Assembly: GCA_004764695.1 (NCBI GenBank)
Contig: SMSO01000035.1
Span: forward strand, 308,001-372,000
Direction of reading: 5' to 3'
Length of the DNA: 64,000 nt
Source of the DNA: Schizochytrium sp. TIO01
Taxonomy: Eukaryota; Sar; Bigyra; Thraustochytrida; Thraustochytriidae
Shown here: one piece after another, positions 11,337-23,100 of the stretch
Layout: the number at the start of each line of letters is the position of its first letter
Numbering within the stretch: position 1 is the stretch's first letter
Notes under the pieces: generated by a model
What the model saw: the letters and a program-made list of their open reading frames with translations, nothing else
The model's database searches: none
What the model was told of the DNA's origin: nothing
Position numbers and translations under genes: made by a program

Positions 11337-12311
11337 ATGTCAGCCCCTAGCAGCTCTGTGGCCATGCTGAGATTGGGCCAGCTACTTGTGGCAGCATGCA
11401 AGGACCGAGACTTGGACAGAATCAGGGAAGAGTTTGCTGCTGTTGATAAAGACTCTTCATACCATGAGGGAGCACGTGGAATGGGGAGTCATGAAAATAT
11501 GATGCACGATGGTAAATGTAAAACTGCGAATTCGCACCGAGATGAAAATCGGTTCTGCAATATTCTGCCCTTTGACGACTACTTGGCGCGGCTTATCGAG
11601 AGTGGCCGCTATGTCAATGCTTCAGTAGTCAGTCCACTTGAAAAAAAATTTATTGTTGCTCAGGGTCCACTTTTACACCCCGATACGCGAGAGGCGTTCT
11701 GGTCTGCAGCCCTGGCCAATGATGTGTCACTCCTTGTCAATTTAGCACCCTTCACGCGAGAATGTGGAGACTATATCAACCAGGGTCCATACGGAGAAAT
11801 AAAAGTCAAGGTCATCTCAGAAAGTCAGTATTACCCAGAATCGACAGAAATTGTCAACCGCACTCTGGAGGTATCAACAAATAATGACCGCCGTAATCGT
11901 TCTGTCGAACATCTTCAGTTCAATGCGTGGCCAAACTATGGAACGCCAGAAAGTGTCCTTTGCATGGTAGATGTAATTAAGATGGTCCTTCAACACCGAC
12001 GGGAAAGACCTGATTCTACCACCATGGTGAACTGCAGTGGGGGAGTTGGACGTTCTGGAACTCTTGTAACAATAGTATCTGTTCTAGAGCACTTCCAGCA
12101 AGAAGTGGAGGCAGGCAACTTAGATAAATACAATGTAGACAGCCCAAAACCTTTTAAGGAATTGGTCTCACTCACAATTAAATCTGCGATCGAAACTCTT
12201 CGTTCTCAACGGCACCCCTGGATGGTGGAGGGTTCTGAACAGTACAACCTCATTTACAAATCACTTCTGGCTTATGGAGAATTCCTTGTCAGCCAAAACC
12301 ACGAAAGTTGA
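11337..12311 (+). CDS. protein tyrosine phosphatase-like protein, probable pseudophosphatase
   Basis: 324 residues from ATG 11337. Classical PTP-domain landmarks appear in order: ENRFCNILPFDD (70-81), RYVNAS (91-96), FIVAQGP (105-111), a TREAFW motif (117-122), HLQFNAWPNYGTP (192-204), the P-loop VNCSGGVGRSGT (231-242) with Cys233 and Arg239, and EQYNLIY near 301-307. Three catalytic positions are altered: the WPD-loop acid is Asn200, the His before the P-loop Cys is Asn232, and the Q-loop Gln equivalent appears to be Glu298. Active classical PTPs need the WPD Asp as general acid, so low or no hydrolysis, or a phosphotyrosine-binding/trapping role, is inferred. About 65 residues precede the domain with no recognised motif. 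An AATAAA lies just past the stop at 12323. Confidence 0.88.
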   Translation: MSAPSSSVAMLRLGQLLVAACKDRDLDRIREEFAAVDKDSSYHEGARGMGSHENMMHDGKCKTANSHRDENRFCNILPFDDYLARLIESGRYVNASVVSPLEKKFIVAQGPLLHPDTREAFWSAALANDVSLLVNLAPFTRECGDYINQGPYGEIKVKVISESQYYPESTEIVNRTLEVSTNNDRRNRSVEHLQFNAWPNYGTPESVLCMVDVIKMVLQHRRERPDSTTMVNCSGGVGRSGTLVTIVSVLEHFQQEVEAGNLDKYNVDSPKPFKELVSLTIKSAIETLRSQRHPWMVEGSEQYNLIYKSLLAYGEFLVSQNHES

Positions 12312-12609
12312 TCCCTTAAATTAATAAAATAGTCATCGTACAGGTTTTGTATTGTATCGATACAGCAGCTACCCTAGTACGGCATCGATGGCATAATTCT
12401 GACTCTTCTTCTAGGTTGTTTAAAATAATAATAATAGGCCAAAAAAGACTTTCTGTCTAAACTTTTCAACCGAATTTGTTTCTGTTTTTAGTTTTAAAGA
12501 AATAATTTTTCTTGAAAATGCATTGCAAGACCAAGAATGCAAACCTCTCCATTCGCTATTGCCTCATTTCTCCTTCTACACCTCGTAGGCACGCAACAAA
12601 GTTCTCACA

Positions 12610-13131
12610 ATGCCTCTATTACTTCACAGTTCGCGCTCTCTTCTCCCTCTCCGTGGGCTTTTCTCCTCCCGTCTTCATGCTTTGCCTCGCCGGACATTTT
12701 CTGGTAGCCACGATGCCATGAAAACCAATCCTGCGTCTAGTCTTGAGCTTCCGTGGTCAAAGGCTTCTCCTGGCGGGTCGTGGTCAGTGGAGGCAACGCT
12801 GGTAGCATCTCCCGAGAGCGAGAACGGTGAAGAGCTTTCAGAAGTCCGCATGGAGCAGCTCGCAGACCTCGTTAACCTTGGCCTGCCAACCTCCGCTGCT
12901 CTCCGCGACGACCTTCGCAAGGATCTCGAATCAATCCTACGATTTGGGGATATTGTGACGGAGGCCCGAGCTGCACATAGAAATGATGGTCGGTCTTCTT
13001 CGCCAAGCTCTCACCAGATTACGCCGCTCAGAAATGACGAAGTTACCGAGGGCGGGAATAAGGATGACCTTTTGAGAAATGCAGCAAAGGCCGAAGATGG
13101 ACACTTTGTGGTGTATCAGAAACGTCCCTGA
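12610..13131 (+). CDS. gatC: glutamyl-tRNA(Gln) amidotransferase subunit C, mitochondrial
   Basis: 173 residues. The first ~36 residues are rich in Arg, Ser and Leu with almost no acid, as in a mitochondrial presequence. A GatC core follows: MEQLADLVNLGLP, then LRDDLRKDLESILRF (about residues 99-113), corresponding to the helical region of bacterial GatC, and a C-terminal LLRNAAKAEDGHFVVYQK that matches the conserved family end (LLxNAPxxExxxFxVP). GatC stabilises GatA/GatB in the GatCAB complex that converts Glu-tRNA(Gln) to Gln-tRNA(Gln). A disordered Ser/Asn/Asp-rich linker separates the core from the C-terminal motif, making it longer than the ~95-residue bacterial protein. A later ATG at 12718 would remove the presequence and is not preferred. 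Confidence 0.8.
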   Translation: MPLLLHSSRSLLPLRGLFSSRLHALPRRTFSGSHDAMKTNPASSLELPWSKASPGGSWSVEATLVASPESENGEELSEVRMEQLADLVNLGLPTSAALRDDLRKDLESILRFGDIVTEARAAHRNDGRSSSPSSHQITPLRNDEVTEGGNKDDLLRNAAKAEDGHFVVYQKRP

Positions 13132-14383
13132 AAGCGGACTCCTTCAAACTAAAACCTTGAGGGGCTGCATACCTCCAATGTTATTCTCATTTCGGTTTTC
13201 TTTGGTGAAACTCAATAGCAAATAATCTCCTTTTTGAAGGAAGTAAGCTCTACCCCAAAACATTGCAGAGAAGGCCTTCACTTGTAAATCTTGGTTTGTT
13301 TCAAGAAAGGCTAAACACAAATTCTGAAATTCTACTAAGGTTTTGTTGCATCAAGAAAATCCTAGCAGTGAGTTTTTTTTTTTTAAGTCAGTGAATGAGG
13401 ACTAAATAGAAAAATGTATTTGGCCCAGTCGAGTGAGGCGTGAGAGTACTTTCTGGTATGGTCGGGGCATTGGAATTCGATGTTTCGTTTCACGTGAGAT
13501 TATCAAGAAATCAACTCCATGAAGCAATATTCATTTATGAAAGAATGCAGTTTCAGTATTTACGGTGATCTTCCTGAGCCATAGTATCACCAAATTTGTC
13601 CAAATAAAGGAGTGTTTGCCTCTTTTGATGGTAGGTTAGGAGGAAGAGATTTAAATAAGGAATCCTCGGTTCAATTCTGAATTTATCGTTGAAGAGAAGG
13701 AGAAAAAATCTTGTACTGTCATAGATAGTGCTGTGGCCACTTGCGTTTTCATTTCCTTTTTTTTGTTTGTCAAATCCATGCCCACGCCCCTGCATCTGCC
13801 TAGACACGCTCCCTCTATTTAAAAGTTGAATAAGGGAGCAAGTTGGTCAAAGGTTATGTTATCAACACCTTCTTTAATCTACTTTCGCATTATTCAGTAT
13901 TGTTCTCTGTTTAGCATCTATATCCCGCTTTTCTTCGCTCACAATGCAAAGTGAGGATGTCGCAAGATCAAACACCTATAACAGGAAAGGATTATAACGA
14001 CAAAGGAAAATGTTGGGCTTTGAGTCTAGTTTTTACTCATAAAAGACATTTTTCGTCATAATCAATTGCTCGAAGAAGACCCAGTTCTTTTGGTGTCTTA
14101 TTTATTGCTCAAGTTCCTTGTTTCTTGCTTTTTTTTTTTGCTTTTTTTTTTACACGAAAATCATCAGGTCTAGTACTAGTAGTAGATTGGACCTACTATG
14201 CTACAAGTCCTAGTACTAATAGTCAGCGCAAAGCTTCGGTCAGGTTAATTTATGAAGTATTCTCTAATTCCATAGTGTGTTGTACTTCACTTGCAGAATC
14301 TTCATAGAAACAGGTCGCGGAATAAAGCAACAATCAACGAACGCAGGAACTGCCCAGTAGAGTAGCCAGATCTGTTCAAGACT
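13132..14383. other. intergenic, no gene seen
   Basis: AT-rich with T-runs (13373-13384, 14131-14151). A minus-strand frame at 13553-13807 has no recognisable content. The right end is the promoter of the metallophosphoesterase gene. Confidence 0.6.
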
Positions 14384-15607
14384 ATGGAAGACATCGGTCA
14401 CGTTCGTTTGGATAGTGGCTTGCCAGAAGGCGAGCTTGCTGAGCACGATGGTGGTCTGGTGATTGCACAGTTTACTGATCTTCACCATTTTCCGCTTGGT
14501 GTGAAACACTTCGAGGCGCGAGGGCGTACTATCGACTTTGATAAAGAGGGATATAGTAGTGAACAAAGCCTCGCTCTCATGAAGCATGTTTTGAAAGAAG
14601 CCACTCCTGACCTTTGCATTCTAACTGGCGACATCATTGATGGACGTCCCTGCCAAGGCATGGACCGCGGAGCCTTCAAGGATGTAATGATGGAAGTGCT
14701 GCAGCCGATCCTCGAAGCCAATATTCCGTGGACCTTCACTCCTGGCAACCAGTAAGTCAATGTTGAATGCGCCTAATTCTTTGGTATAAATGCTTGGTGG
14801 TCAGCTTTGGTAATCTAAGTTGCACGAATACTAAACTAATTTACTTGGATTTTTGATGATGTTAATTGCAGCGATGATGATCACTCACCCTGGTCCCGAG
14901 AGGATCTTTTGGAGATCTATAAGCTCCCCCTTTGCGTGTCTGCAAAGGCAACTTCGTTCAACCACACATTCACGATCGGCCGAAAGGATCAGCCAGATGC
15001 GACAAACTCCCTTCGGTTGTGGCTCTTCGACTCTGGTGCAAACAGTGACGACCCAAATATCATGTACACAACTTTCTCGAAAGAGACCGTTAATGGCTAC
15101 AAGCAACTCTCTCAGAGTGGCAAGCTTGCGCCATCCGCAGATGGTCTGGCCTTCTTCCATATTCCTTTGCCCGAGTACAACGGACTGACCCCTCTTGCAG
15201 GTAAGAATGGTCTTTTTGACGCTGCTCTCATGGGCGAGAAGGTCCCATTCCCCTTCAATCATGAACCTTTGACATCTTTAGTACGTCTTCTTGGAAAAGA
15301 CAAGGTTGTTGGCTCGTCGAAGCTCAACAGCGGTCTCTTTGATGCAATGAAGGAGCAAGGGAATATCCTAGCGACCTTTTGTGGTCATGACCACCATTCT
15401 GATTTTGTCGCACGTAGAGATAACATCTACCTTTGCTATGGGCGTTGTGGGTCGTACACCCCGCCTCATGATTGGGAGGGGGCAGGAGGTCCACTGCCAT
15501 TTGACAAAGGCGCCCGTTTAATTGAATTCAAGGGTCATGACAAGGTCTTCACTTGGAATTGCACCCTTTCCACACCTGTCGAAGATTTTATCAAGCTAAA
15601 ACACTGA
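14384..15607 (+). CDS. calcineurin-like metallophosphoesterase (purple acid phosphatase-like), two exons
   Basis: Exon 1 is 14384-14751 and exon 2 is 14872-15607; splicing gives 367 residues. The join restores the His of the metal-binding motif: exon 1 ends in GN plus CA, exon 2 supplies C then GAT GAT GAT, giving GNHDDD. Metal-ligand motifs appear in order: FTDLHHF (30-36), TGDIIDG (81-87), GNHDDD (121-126), a conserved AFFHIPLPEY block, and GHDHHSDF near the C-terminus, followed by IYLCYGRCGSY. These fit the binuclear metallophosphoesterase fold and resemble the PAP28/29-like single-domain group. There is no signal peptide, so a cytosolic protein is inferred. The substrate is unknown. Confidence 0.9.
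14752..14871 (+). other. GT-AG intron of the metallophosphoesterase gene
   Basis: 120 bp. Donor GTAAGT at 14752, acceptor TTGCAG ending at 14871, and a branch-like TACTAAAC at about 14829-14836. Removal joins the two halves of the GNH metal motif in frame. Confidence 0.95.
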
Positions 15608-16142
15608 GCTTCCCACTTTTAAAGAGCTTGTTAGGAAGTGCGCGAGAATCGTCAGAGTCGCAGTTACTTTACTAATACTTTCATAACTCTGTATAAATCC
15701 TCAAACCAAATAGATCTTAGATTTGATATCTTAAGAATCATGTCTCTCTGACTACGTCCTCAAATTTATGTTTTTTCTTTGGCAAATTACCACAGGCATC
15801 TAAAGCAATTGTCCTATCCTTTTTAAAAGTTTATTCCAGCAGCTTTATTTAGACAAAGGCTGGACCCAAGCTCAGATGGAATGAGATAAGATTGAAGGAC
15901 ACGAACCAGGTAGTAACAAAGTTCGGGAAAGTCCAAAAATGAGATTGTGGCGAGGAGTGATCAATTCAATCAATTTGCAAGAAGAGAGATAAGGAAAAAT
16001 CAGGAAGTGAAGAAACAAAAAATCGATTGTATTGTTCTTTTATTATTATTGAATACATGCATAGTGCTGTCTTGAAACTTGATCACTGCTCCTGGTCTTC
16101 TTTGTGTATGAGTAATATATAACCAATATTCACATGGAAACC
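15608..16142. other. intergenic between convergent genes
   Basis: 3' flanks of the metallophosphoesterase (+) and the thioredoxin-like gene (-). AT-rich; no gene is seen. Confidence 0.6.
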
Positions 16143-16951
16143 TTATTGTGTCTTTTTCGTATCTTTGCTAGTCTCGTCTTGTTGTGCACCAGTCTTGTCC
16201 TGCACAGGTGCCTTACCAATTCGATCTCCGAAAAACAAGAAAATTATACCTATAGAGAAAAACATACCACCGACTCCGCACAGACACATGTAGACCGGAG
16301 GGAGCATCAGGACGTGTACAAATTTCTCATAAGGATCTTCAGGCCATTCACTGAGTAGCCTTTGCTTCGGCACTACGAAGCCCATGGACTCTATTTCCGG
16401 AGATTGGCGGTTTTCATGAATATAGTTTGCAAATTGCAGCAAATTTTCCAGAGTAAAGTGGTCAGTGTAGGGGTATACCATACCATGCTGTAAATAAGCG
16501 ACATATGGAATAACATCACTCTTACCGATACGACGCAGGCGAGTGAGAGATTGACTGCTTTCGGAGGAAAGCATAGCTGCTACATTTACTTCGCCTGCAA
16601 GCTCATCGGCTATGTGTTCAAACTTTTCGAGCAAGGTTCGTGATCTCTTCTTCGAGTCATGGAACAAGATAAACCTAACGTCATGCCATCAATTGAGCCA
16701 GACAGTCAAATAGTAAACAGTCAGTGACCTTGCTAACAAATTATTCTGATGCCGTTGGTGGCCAAAGCTACAACTTACCAATCTCCAGTAGTAGATCCAG
16801 TCGAAGCTTGCGTGAGATGCTCAAAGTTCGTGTCGTCGAGCTTGATGAGCTTGGAGGAGGAGGACTGCGCTACCTCGCCGCTGCCATTAACTGCAGATAC
16901 AGCAGTGAGCAGTGCAAATAAGATCACGAAAAGCGACTTCGACAGCCCCAT
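16143..16951 (-). CDS. TMX-like ER membrane thioredoxin-domain protein lacking the CxxC, two exons
   Basis: Minus strand: exon 1 is 16951-16779, exon 2 is 16674-16143; the join gives 234 residues. Residues 1-23 are a signal peptide (MGLSKSLFVILFALL...). The domain begins KLIKLDDTNFEHLT (34-47) and continues DWFILFHDSKKRSRTLLEKF. In active TMX/PDI proteins the WFxxFYAPWCGHC block sits here; in this protein HDSKKR replaces it and no cysteine is present. A cis-proline loop is visible (DVIPYVAYLQHG). A single TM helix lies at about 179-207, followed by a ~27-residue Lys/Gln/Asp-rich cytosolic tail ending KKTQ. Topology predicts a luminal thioredoxin fold anchored in the ER. Without redox cysteines a binding or chaperone role is inferred. 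Confidence 0.8.
16675..16778 (-). other. GT-AG intron of the TMX-like gene
   Basis: 104 bp on the minus strand, donor GTAAGT and acceptor TTAG. Splicing restores a Trp codon and continues the thioredoxin domain (DW|FILF); without it the upstream frame stops. Confidence 0.9.
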
Positions 16952-17900
16952 TATATCACGTGTGTAGCCTCTGCGTTAGTGAGAGGACCTCCTGTCGCGA
17001 AGCAGTGAATTAATGAACTGCTATCTCGTCAAATCGAGAAGCGATCCTGGCGGAGGTTTCCATTTGTCCTATTTGCTAGAAACTGTTTACTACAAATCAT
17101 ATATTGATAAATCATGAAAATCCATTTTATTAAAAAGAACTCAAAACCCTTCACTTCGTTTAATCGTGCCCTGTCTGCAGTAGCTCAAGCCTTGAACTAA
17201 AGATGCCATATTTTGTGAATATAAATGATATCTCACAAGACCCACGTTACGCCTGCGAATCAGGTTTATTACTGTTCGCACGCGACGGCTATTTTGTTGT
17301 GTCTACAAGCATCATCAACGATTTGGAGAGTTAGCGTGCACCCGACATGTAAGAGTTAATTACCAAAGGATAAGACAACATGAAAGTACACTCCCTAATT
17401 CTGAAGGTACCATCGCGGCATTCACGGCAGCTTTTGGAGGAAGACCCACTTGTAGTGCTAGGTTGTCTCTTGTAGACTAGATAACCACCTAGGTAGGTAT
17501 CCTTTGCAAAATTGTATACCTACTGTTCGCACCGTGGTCATGACAGGGTAGCACAATAATGTAGAAAAGCCTCAATAAGGGCAGCTCACCAATGTCACAA
17601 GCAGACAGTATATCTTTTTAAAGCAAATAAATTGAGAAAATCTACCTGAGGCAATATACATGGTCATTATTAGTTGGCCAAGCAGTACATGCGAGCAGAT
17701 GCCCTGTTTATTTTGCAGCGGGGCGAGTGTTCATTTTGCGTTGCTCAGCACACAATGTGTGCATCAGAATCACCCAAACTCCTTCAGAATGCAGACTAAA
17801 ATGTTACCTCAAAGGTTTGCACAGGCAGACAGAAAGAGTAATGTATCTCTAAGTTTGAATCTTTATTTTCTTCGAACTCTGAACTCTCACTATTGAGAGG

Positions 17901-18205
17901 CTACCTCTATCAGTCACTTTACTTTGATAGAAACCCAAGGCGAAGCATATTACGCCAAATACAGTATCCCTAGTAATATTATGGGTTCGTACCCTGATAC
18001 GGAAATTTCCCTCTCGACGAGTTGGAGATAGCATCGTATCAGCATAAAAAAGGAGCCTGCCAAAGTTGGTCTTTATTAAAGGCCCAGTTATACTGAAGGT
18101 TGTTAATATATAACGCACTATCGATTCAATTCGAAGCTTTCTTTCGTCAGATACTACCCTCTACGCTCATATTCGATTTTGGCAAAAACTCAAGGCGAAG
18201 CATAT
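17901..18205. repeat. degenerate ~50 bp direct repeat, two copies
   Basis: Copies at about 17901-17950 and 18154-18205 begin CTACC and end in an exact CAAGGCGAAGCATAT, with looser similarity between these ends. They are 253-255 bases apart. No coding role is evident. Confidence 0.6.
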
Positions 18206-19893
18206 CACTCTTCAGTTAAAGGTTATAATAATGAATGTGCTGGCTTCGGGCATCAAGAAATAACTCGATCTTGAACTTATGTAAAGACATTCAACGCGTA
18301 CAAAAACTTTGTACTTAGTCCCCCATTCATTTAAAGAGTAAACCCACAAATTAAGCAACACTTGTTTAGTACTCTACGAAGAACTCGGATCAAAATTGTT
18401 TGGAATCAAAGTATGATGAAACCTAGGCCAGCTGTACAATATGGTTAAATTATGATATTCAACTTTGAATTCATAGCCACTAACTGAGAACATGAAGCAC
18501 TCGCAAAGATAGTATGAGAGGTCAAAACTGTGTCTGTTCGCGGAGACACGTAACTCATGAATTTCTGACCTGCGAACCTCAAGCCCGTGTTTGCGCCACT
18601 GCTATCGTGGATCATCATAGCTCTTTCTTTCTAAACTTTCCTTCCGACGCAGTGATATTACTTGATTTCAGGATTTCCCCATATACGGACAAGTATTCAT
18701 AATAGTGAGAGTGCCTGTGGCGTGATATAAAGCAAAACGTTTGGGAGATAGCAACATGGTATATCAAGGAAATCTCAGTACTCAATTCTCATTCTTACCT
18801 CGATGCTCTACGCTGGAAAGTGCACTCGAGTGCTACAAACAATATTTGGAGAAGGAAGGATAGAATCACTACAGAATTGGAACCAGCTTATTGATTGGCG
18901 CCTGTCTGTATCTATTGCTTCCTTATCTATTACTTCCTTCGTGACAGCTAAAGCTTTACAGCAAGCCAATTTCTTGTTTGTTTCCTATGAGCCAGGTTGG
19001 GCTTCGGTTGCCAAACATATATTCGCGGCGACCCTATATCAAGCTACAGACATAGCGAGCAAGGTCTATTTGTGAGTCTGTCCAAATAGTGAACATCGAA
19101 TTTCGCCGTTCTCAGGCCTTGTTGATAGAACTATGGAGCTGTTAATAGTAGTCGCATTTATCTAGAAATATTAGTTGTATCAGTTCGTCACGGACTCACG
19201 GTGTGTCGTAGTAGAGGATTTTACAAAGATTGTCTCACTACAAAATGCTGAGTTCAGCTTGTCTTCTATGAGGTTAGCCCGAAGGCCAATTTTGATGTGG
19301 CAGCACTTTTCCTGACCTGGACCAGAATGCAAAGAAATCGAATGGTGCTCTAGTCCAACGACGGACGCTCTAGATGTTGGTGTGCTCTTTTTTTGTTTCC
19401 TTTATTAAAGGTGCGAGGTAAGACGTTCATTCGCGATCCGGACGCTCAGGATTATCCTACTCGTTGCCTCGCTTGGGCCCGTTGCAGAGGTCTTTGTATG
19501 TTTGTGGGAGTTTATTTTCCTTTGAGAAATAGATGATGATCAAGAAGGCGTCCCTTGGGCTGAGCAACAATTAATCAGGGAAGCAATTAGAATCTTCTGT
19601 TAGACAAATTAATTCTTTTGAAAAAATAAGAACAAAAACCCCATACCAGGTATGTATGAAGGTACTACTATGCCTGGGTACGATTTTCTGAAGCTTGCTT
19701 CCTGTTCACTAGTAAGACTTGAAATTCAAGAGCGCCCAAGATGACGATTAGTGCCCTTTTCCTATCGAGTGTTTGTTGTCTTCATTTCTTAGAACTAAAA
19801 ATATATTTCGAGCCTTCACGTGATGATTTCTACGAGGAACTAGAGTTGGAAGTAAGAAAAGTTGCAGAGAAATTGCATGTGAGAACCGGCATT

Positions 19894-20133
19894 CTATTCG
19901 CTAGTCGTTAGCACTACATCTCGTACTGCACACTCGGGTTCCCTAGCATATGAGTCAATTAGGAGCGCCCTGGGGTTATCAAACTTCAAATGAACATCTC
20001 GAAAGCCCGACTTATTTCGCAGACTTCGCTTTTCTGAATGAAGAATACTGCAATCCACAACACTGAAAAGCAAAAGTGGCACATCAAGTTTTCCTCTTTT
20101 TGTTACAAAGGCTTCGCACTGGATGCAGCCCAT
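19894..20133 (-). CDS. possible 79-residue small protein starting MGCIQC
   Basis: Minus-strand ATG at 20133-20131 in strong context (ACCATGG) opens a 79-codon frame beginning MGCIQCEAF and ending at 19894. Gly2 and Cys3/Cys6 could accept acyl groups. The first five residues equal those of the 41-residue gene at 5324-5449, but the rest does not resemble it, and position 6 is Cys rather than the Ser/Thr preferred for myristoylation. The frame continues 23 codons upstream of this ATG. No domain is recognised, and a frame of this size can arise by chance in non-coding DNA. Confidence 0.25.
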   Translation of the reverse strand: MGCIQCEAFVTKRGKLDVPLLLFSVVDCSILHSEKRSLRNKSGFRDVHLKFDNPRALLIDSYAREPECAVRDVVLTTSE

Positions 20134-23100
20134 GGTTATAGCAACCTTCCCTGATAGCAACACATAATGGAAGCCGCTCTGCGTCGTTTTCGACTTCTTC
20201 ATTTATAAAGTCTATAAACAAATGGCCATGGAGGCTGCTGGCATTTCTTTCCCTCGTTTATCTTACAATGCCTTTGTACCAGTCCTTTAAGGTTGCAGTG
20301 TTTGTTGGCGGTGAAAGTGGAACCGCTACGATGAAAAGCTAATTTTCACAGACAGTGAAACTTCAGGTTGTGTGCCTGCTCACAAGAAGTTTGCCTACTC
20401 CAAAACTAGAAACTTTCTTCAGCCCCACGATTGTCCCCTGCCAATCATGCTATCGTCAATAAGTGTTTTTTCGCAGTGAGTATTCTAGGTGCCGAACCCC
20501 TTTGTGTTGTTCGACGCGTGCAGATGTACTCATTGCCACCCTGGTCTCAGCATTTCCTTCGCTGCGGTATCTAAACAAGGTCATTTGTCAAAGTAGAATT
20601 CCTATACCTGAAGAGGTGGTAATGAGATGTGATGATGGTGAAGGCTGTAACACACTGATGACAAAAATCGTACAAAACATGGAGGTGATTTGCAATTTTG
20701 AAGGTTCTGAGTGCTCACTTTCCAAAATGCAGCACTTGCAGATTTTCTTCCTCCCTTTCTCCTTTTTTCCCCCTTTTTTTAAAAACTTAATTGTGATTTT
20801 AAAAAATCGTTGTAATTAAAAATATATTATCTTGAAATCATGTAGGTTTACTCATGTAAGTTTACTTTATTTTAAAGAAGAAAAGGAAAGAAGAAAAAGC
20901 CCCCGCCCCATTTTCGAGCAACAACAACCATGAGCCATAAGCAATGTACAGTTAAAGTATAAACACGTGCCGAGAGAAACTCTTGGGGTGATAACGAGAC
21001 TAACAACTACCGAGATGCTATCTTCTGCCAGACAATACAATTCTCAACTTTTCATCCATTTATTATCTCTTTTTCTTCTTCGTTCATTCCATAGTAGTTA
21101 ACATTATAAGGTACTATACTATTTTATTTTTCATCTTCAAAATAGCAAATGTGTAAGAAGACAAAGCTTTGTCACGGCAAGTTGAAAGTTCTTTTCTTGC
21201 TAGATCCCTACCTACCTTCCTTCTTCTTCCAGCTACTCTCAGCGCCGTCACGGCTTATATTCCGAGCCCCCCATTCGCTTTGCGGATTGCCGGATCATGG
21301 TCCACTCGAATCATCAACCATGCTGCACCTACGTTTCAATCGCGAGTATCGAGTATGGCAAGACTAGTTAAATAATTCGTCACGATCATGGCAAACTAAT
21401 TCCCTGTTTGCGCGAAACTTGTAGCTTCGCATACTTACTTTTGTTCTTAGAGTTCCAGTACCCAGGTATCCAGGTACTTACTTCAATCAAAACCACTCAT
21501 CCAAAAGCTTCACGCGCGCGTATCTTTGCTACGTACGTGCCTGAATTTCGAGTGCGGGCTCGCGCCCAGCGTTGATCTCGGAGTTCTTCGAGCACCACGA
21601 GATCTTAGCGCGCAGAGTCTCGGTGAATTCTAAAACACTGGCATTGTCAGAAGAGCACCAATGGAGATGTACTCTACATCTTGAACCCTAGTTCACTCGA
21701 ACTCAGGTACGAATTGAGACGCTAATGATGTGCACGTCGTTCCCAAAGGACACGACGGACGCGTGCGCGCAAGTTGAGGCTGCGAAGTGAATTCTATTCT
21801 TAGGAGCGGCCAAATGTAGCGACGGAGTTGTCTCTCTTGGAACAGGTCTTGAGCTTGAGCTCGTTGGTCCCAAGCTTTGGACGGCCCGGTCGGGCCAGAG
21901 ATCGCAACCCAAGGAACTTTTACAACTAGGTCCATGCGTGACATTCCTACAAAAGCTACAACATTTTATCTATTATGAGTAGGGTATAATACATTTCTGG
22001 CCTTAACTTGGGCTTTTTACAGAGGTCAGTACTTTCATAGCTATTTTTTTTTCTTTTCATAGCTTTTAAAAAAGAATCAAATTTGTTAAAAAGAATCGAA
22101 GCCTTTTATTGAATTATAAAATAAATCTACCAACACCTAGCTTCTGCTTTAGGTTTAAGTTCTATCGAGTGTCTGTAATCGAATTTGCTCTTCAGCGTCC
22201 ATCCAGGATCCATCGTATTAAGTCTAGTTTTGCTACAGTTGACACTGCAGAAGGCAGAAGAGCGCAACTTTTATTTCAAGAACTCGTGGCTGGCTCGCAG
22301 AGAAGTAAGTAAGTGCTAAGGTGGCCTAGTTACTGCAACGAGTAAAGCTCGCGTCTGCTAGAAAATAGTACCTACGAGGCATGCATATTTGACGTGCTAG
22401 CAAGGAGATGATAGAGCCCCGCGATGGCCGGCGTGCCTTGAGGAGAACGTGCACGGGTTCTCCTAATCAGCGATCTTAGGATGCGAGCACTCTGCGAGCG
22501 ACTCGCTAGATCTTAACTTTGTATGAAGGACAGTGTAAAAAAGGGGGCTTCTTTCATAATTTAGATTCAAGCTACTGTGGGTGTGCTCTATGAAAAAAAA
22601 AAATGAACGAAGGACAGCGAAAAGCAGCAATTTGACATTTTAAACTACCTACTCATGATATTCTTCATCGTGGACTATTAATCTACGGAGCTACGGCTAG
22701 TAAAATTGAGTTCGCTTAATGATGGGTCGCATACAATTTACATCTTTAAATCACAGGTGTCTCTATATGTAGAGTCAAAGTTGCTACTTGCTAATATTTT
22801 CTGAGTCAAATGTTTGACAATCTTTTTTTTAAAGTAACCTTTCCTTATTTTTATTTTTTATTTTTTTAATCTCAATGGATATAATTTTCTATTAGCTAGA
22901 TATGAAAGCAAAAGAATTATCTAGGTTTTCATTTCTACATATTCCTAACCGAGTCTAAGGATTGCAAGAGTACTCATAGTAAGAAGAATGAGGCGCCATC
23001 TTGTTTCTTATCGTCCCGCATTTGATTATGCTTTATTAACTAAAATGACTTTAAAAAAAAGACTTTTTGTTTTTGATGAATAACATGTAGCGATTGGAAG

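Noticed and set aside
17990-18006. GGGTTCGTACCC, resembling a tRNA T-arm
   Set aside because: Flanking bases do not form a 5-bp T-stem or a cloverleaf. No other tRNA was found on B-box-like motifs across the window.
20463-20819. Plus-strand frame of 118 codons ending in a Phe/Leu-rich tail
   Set aside because: The hydrophobic end comes from a T-rich tract; no signal peptide or family features.
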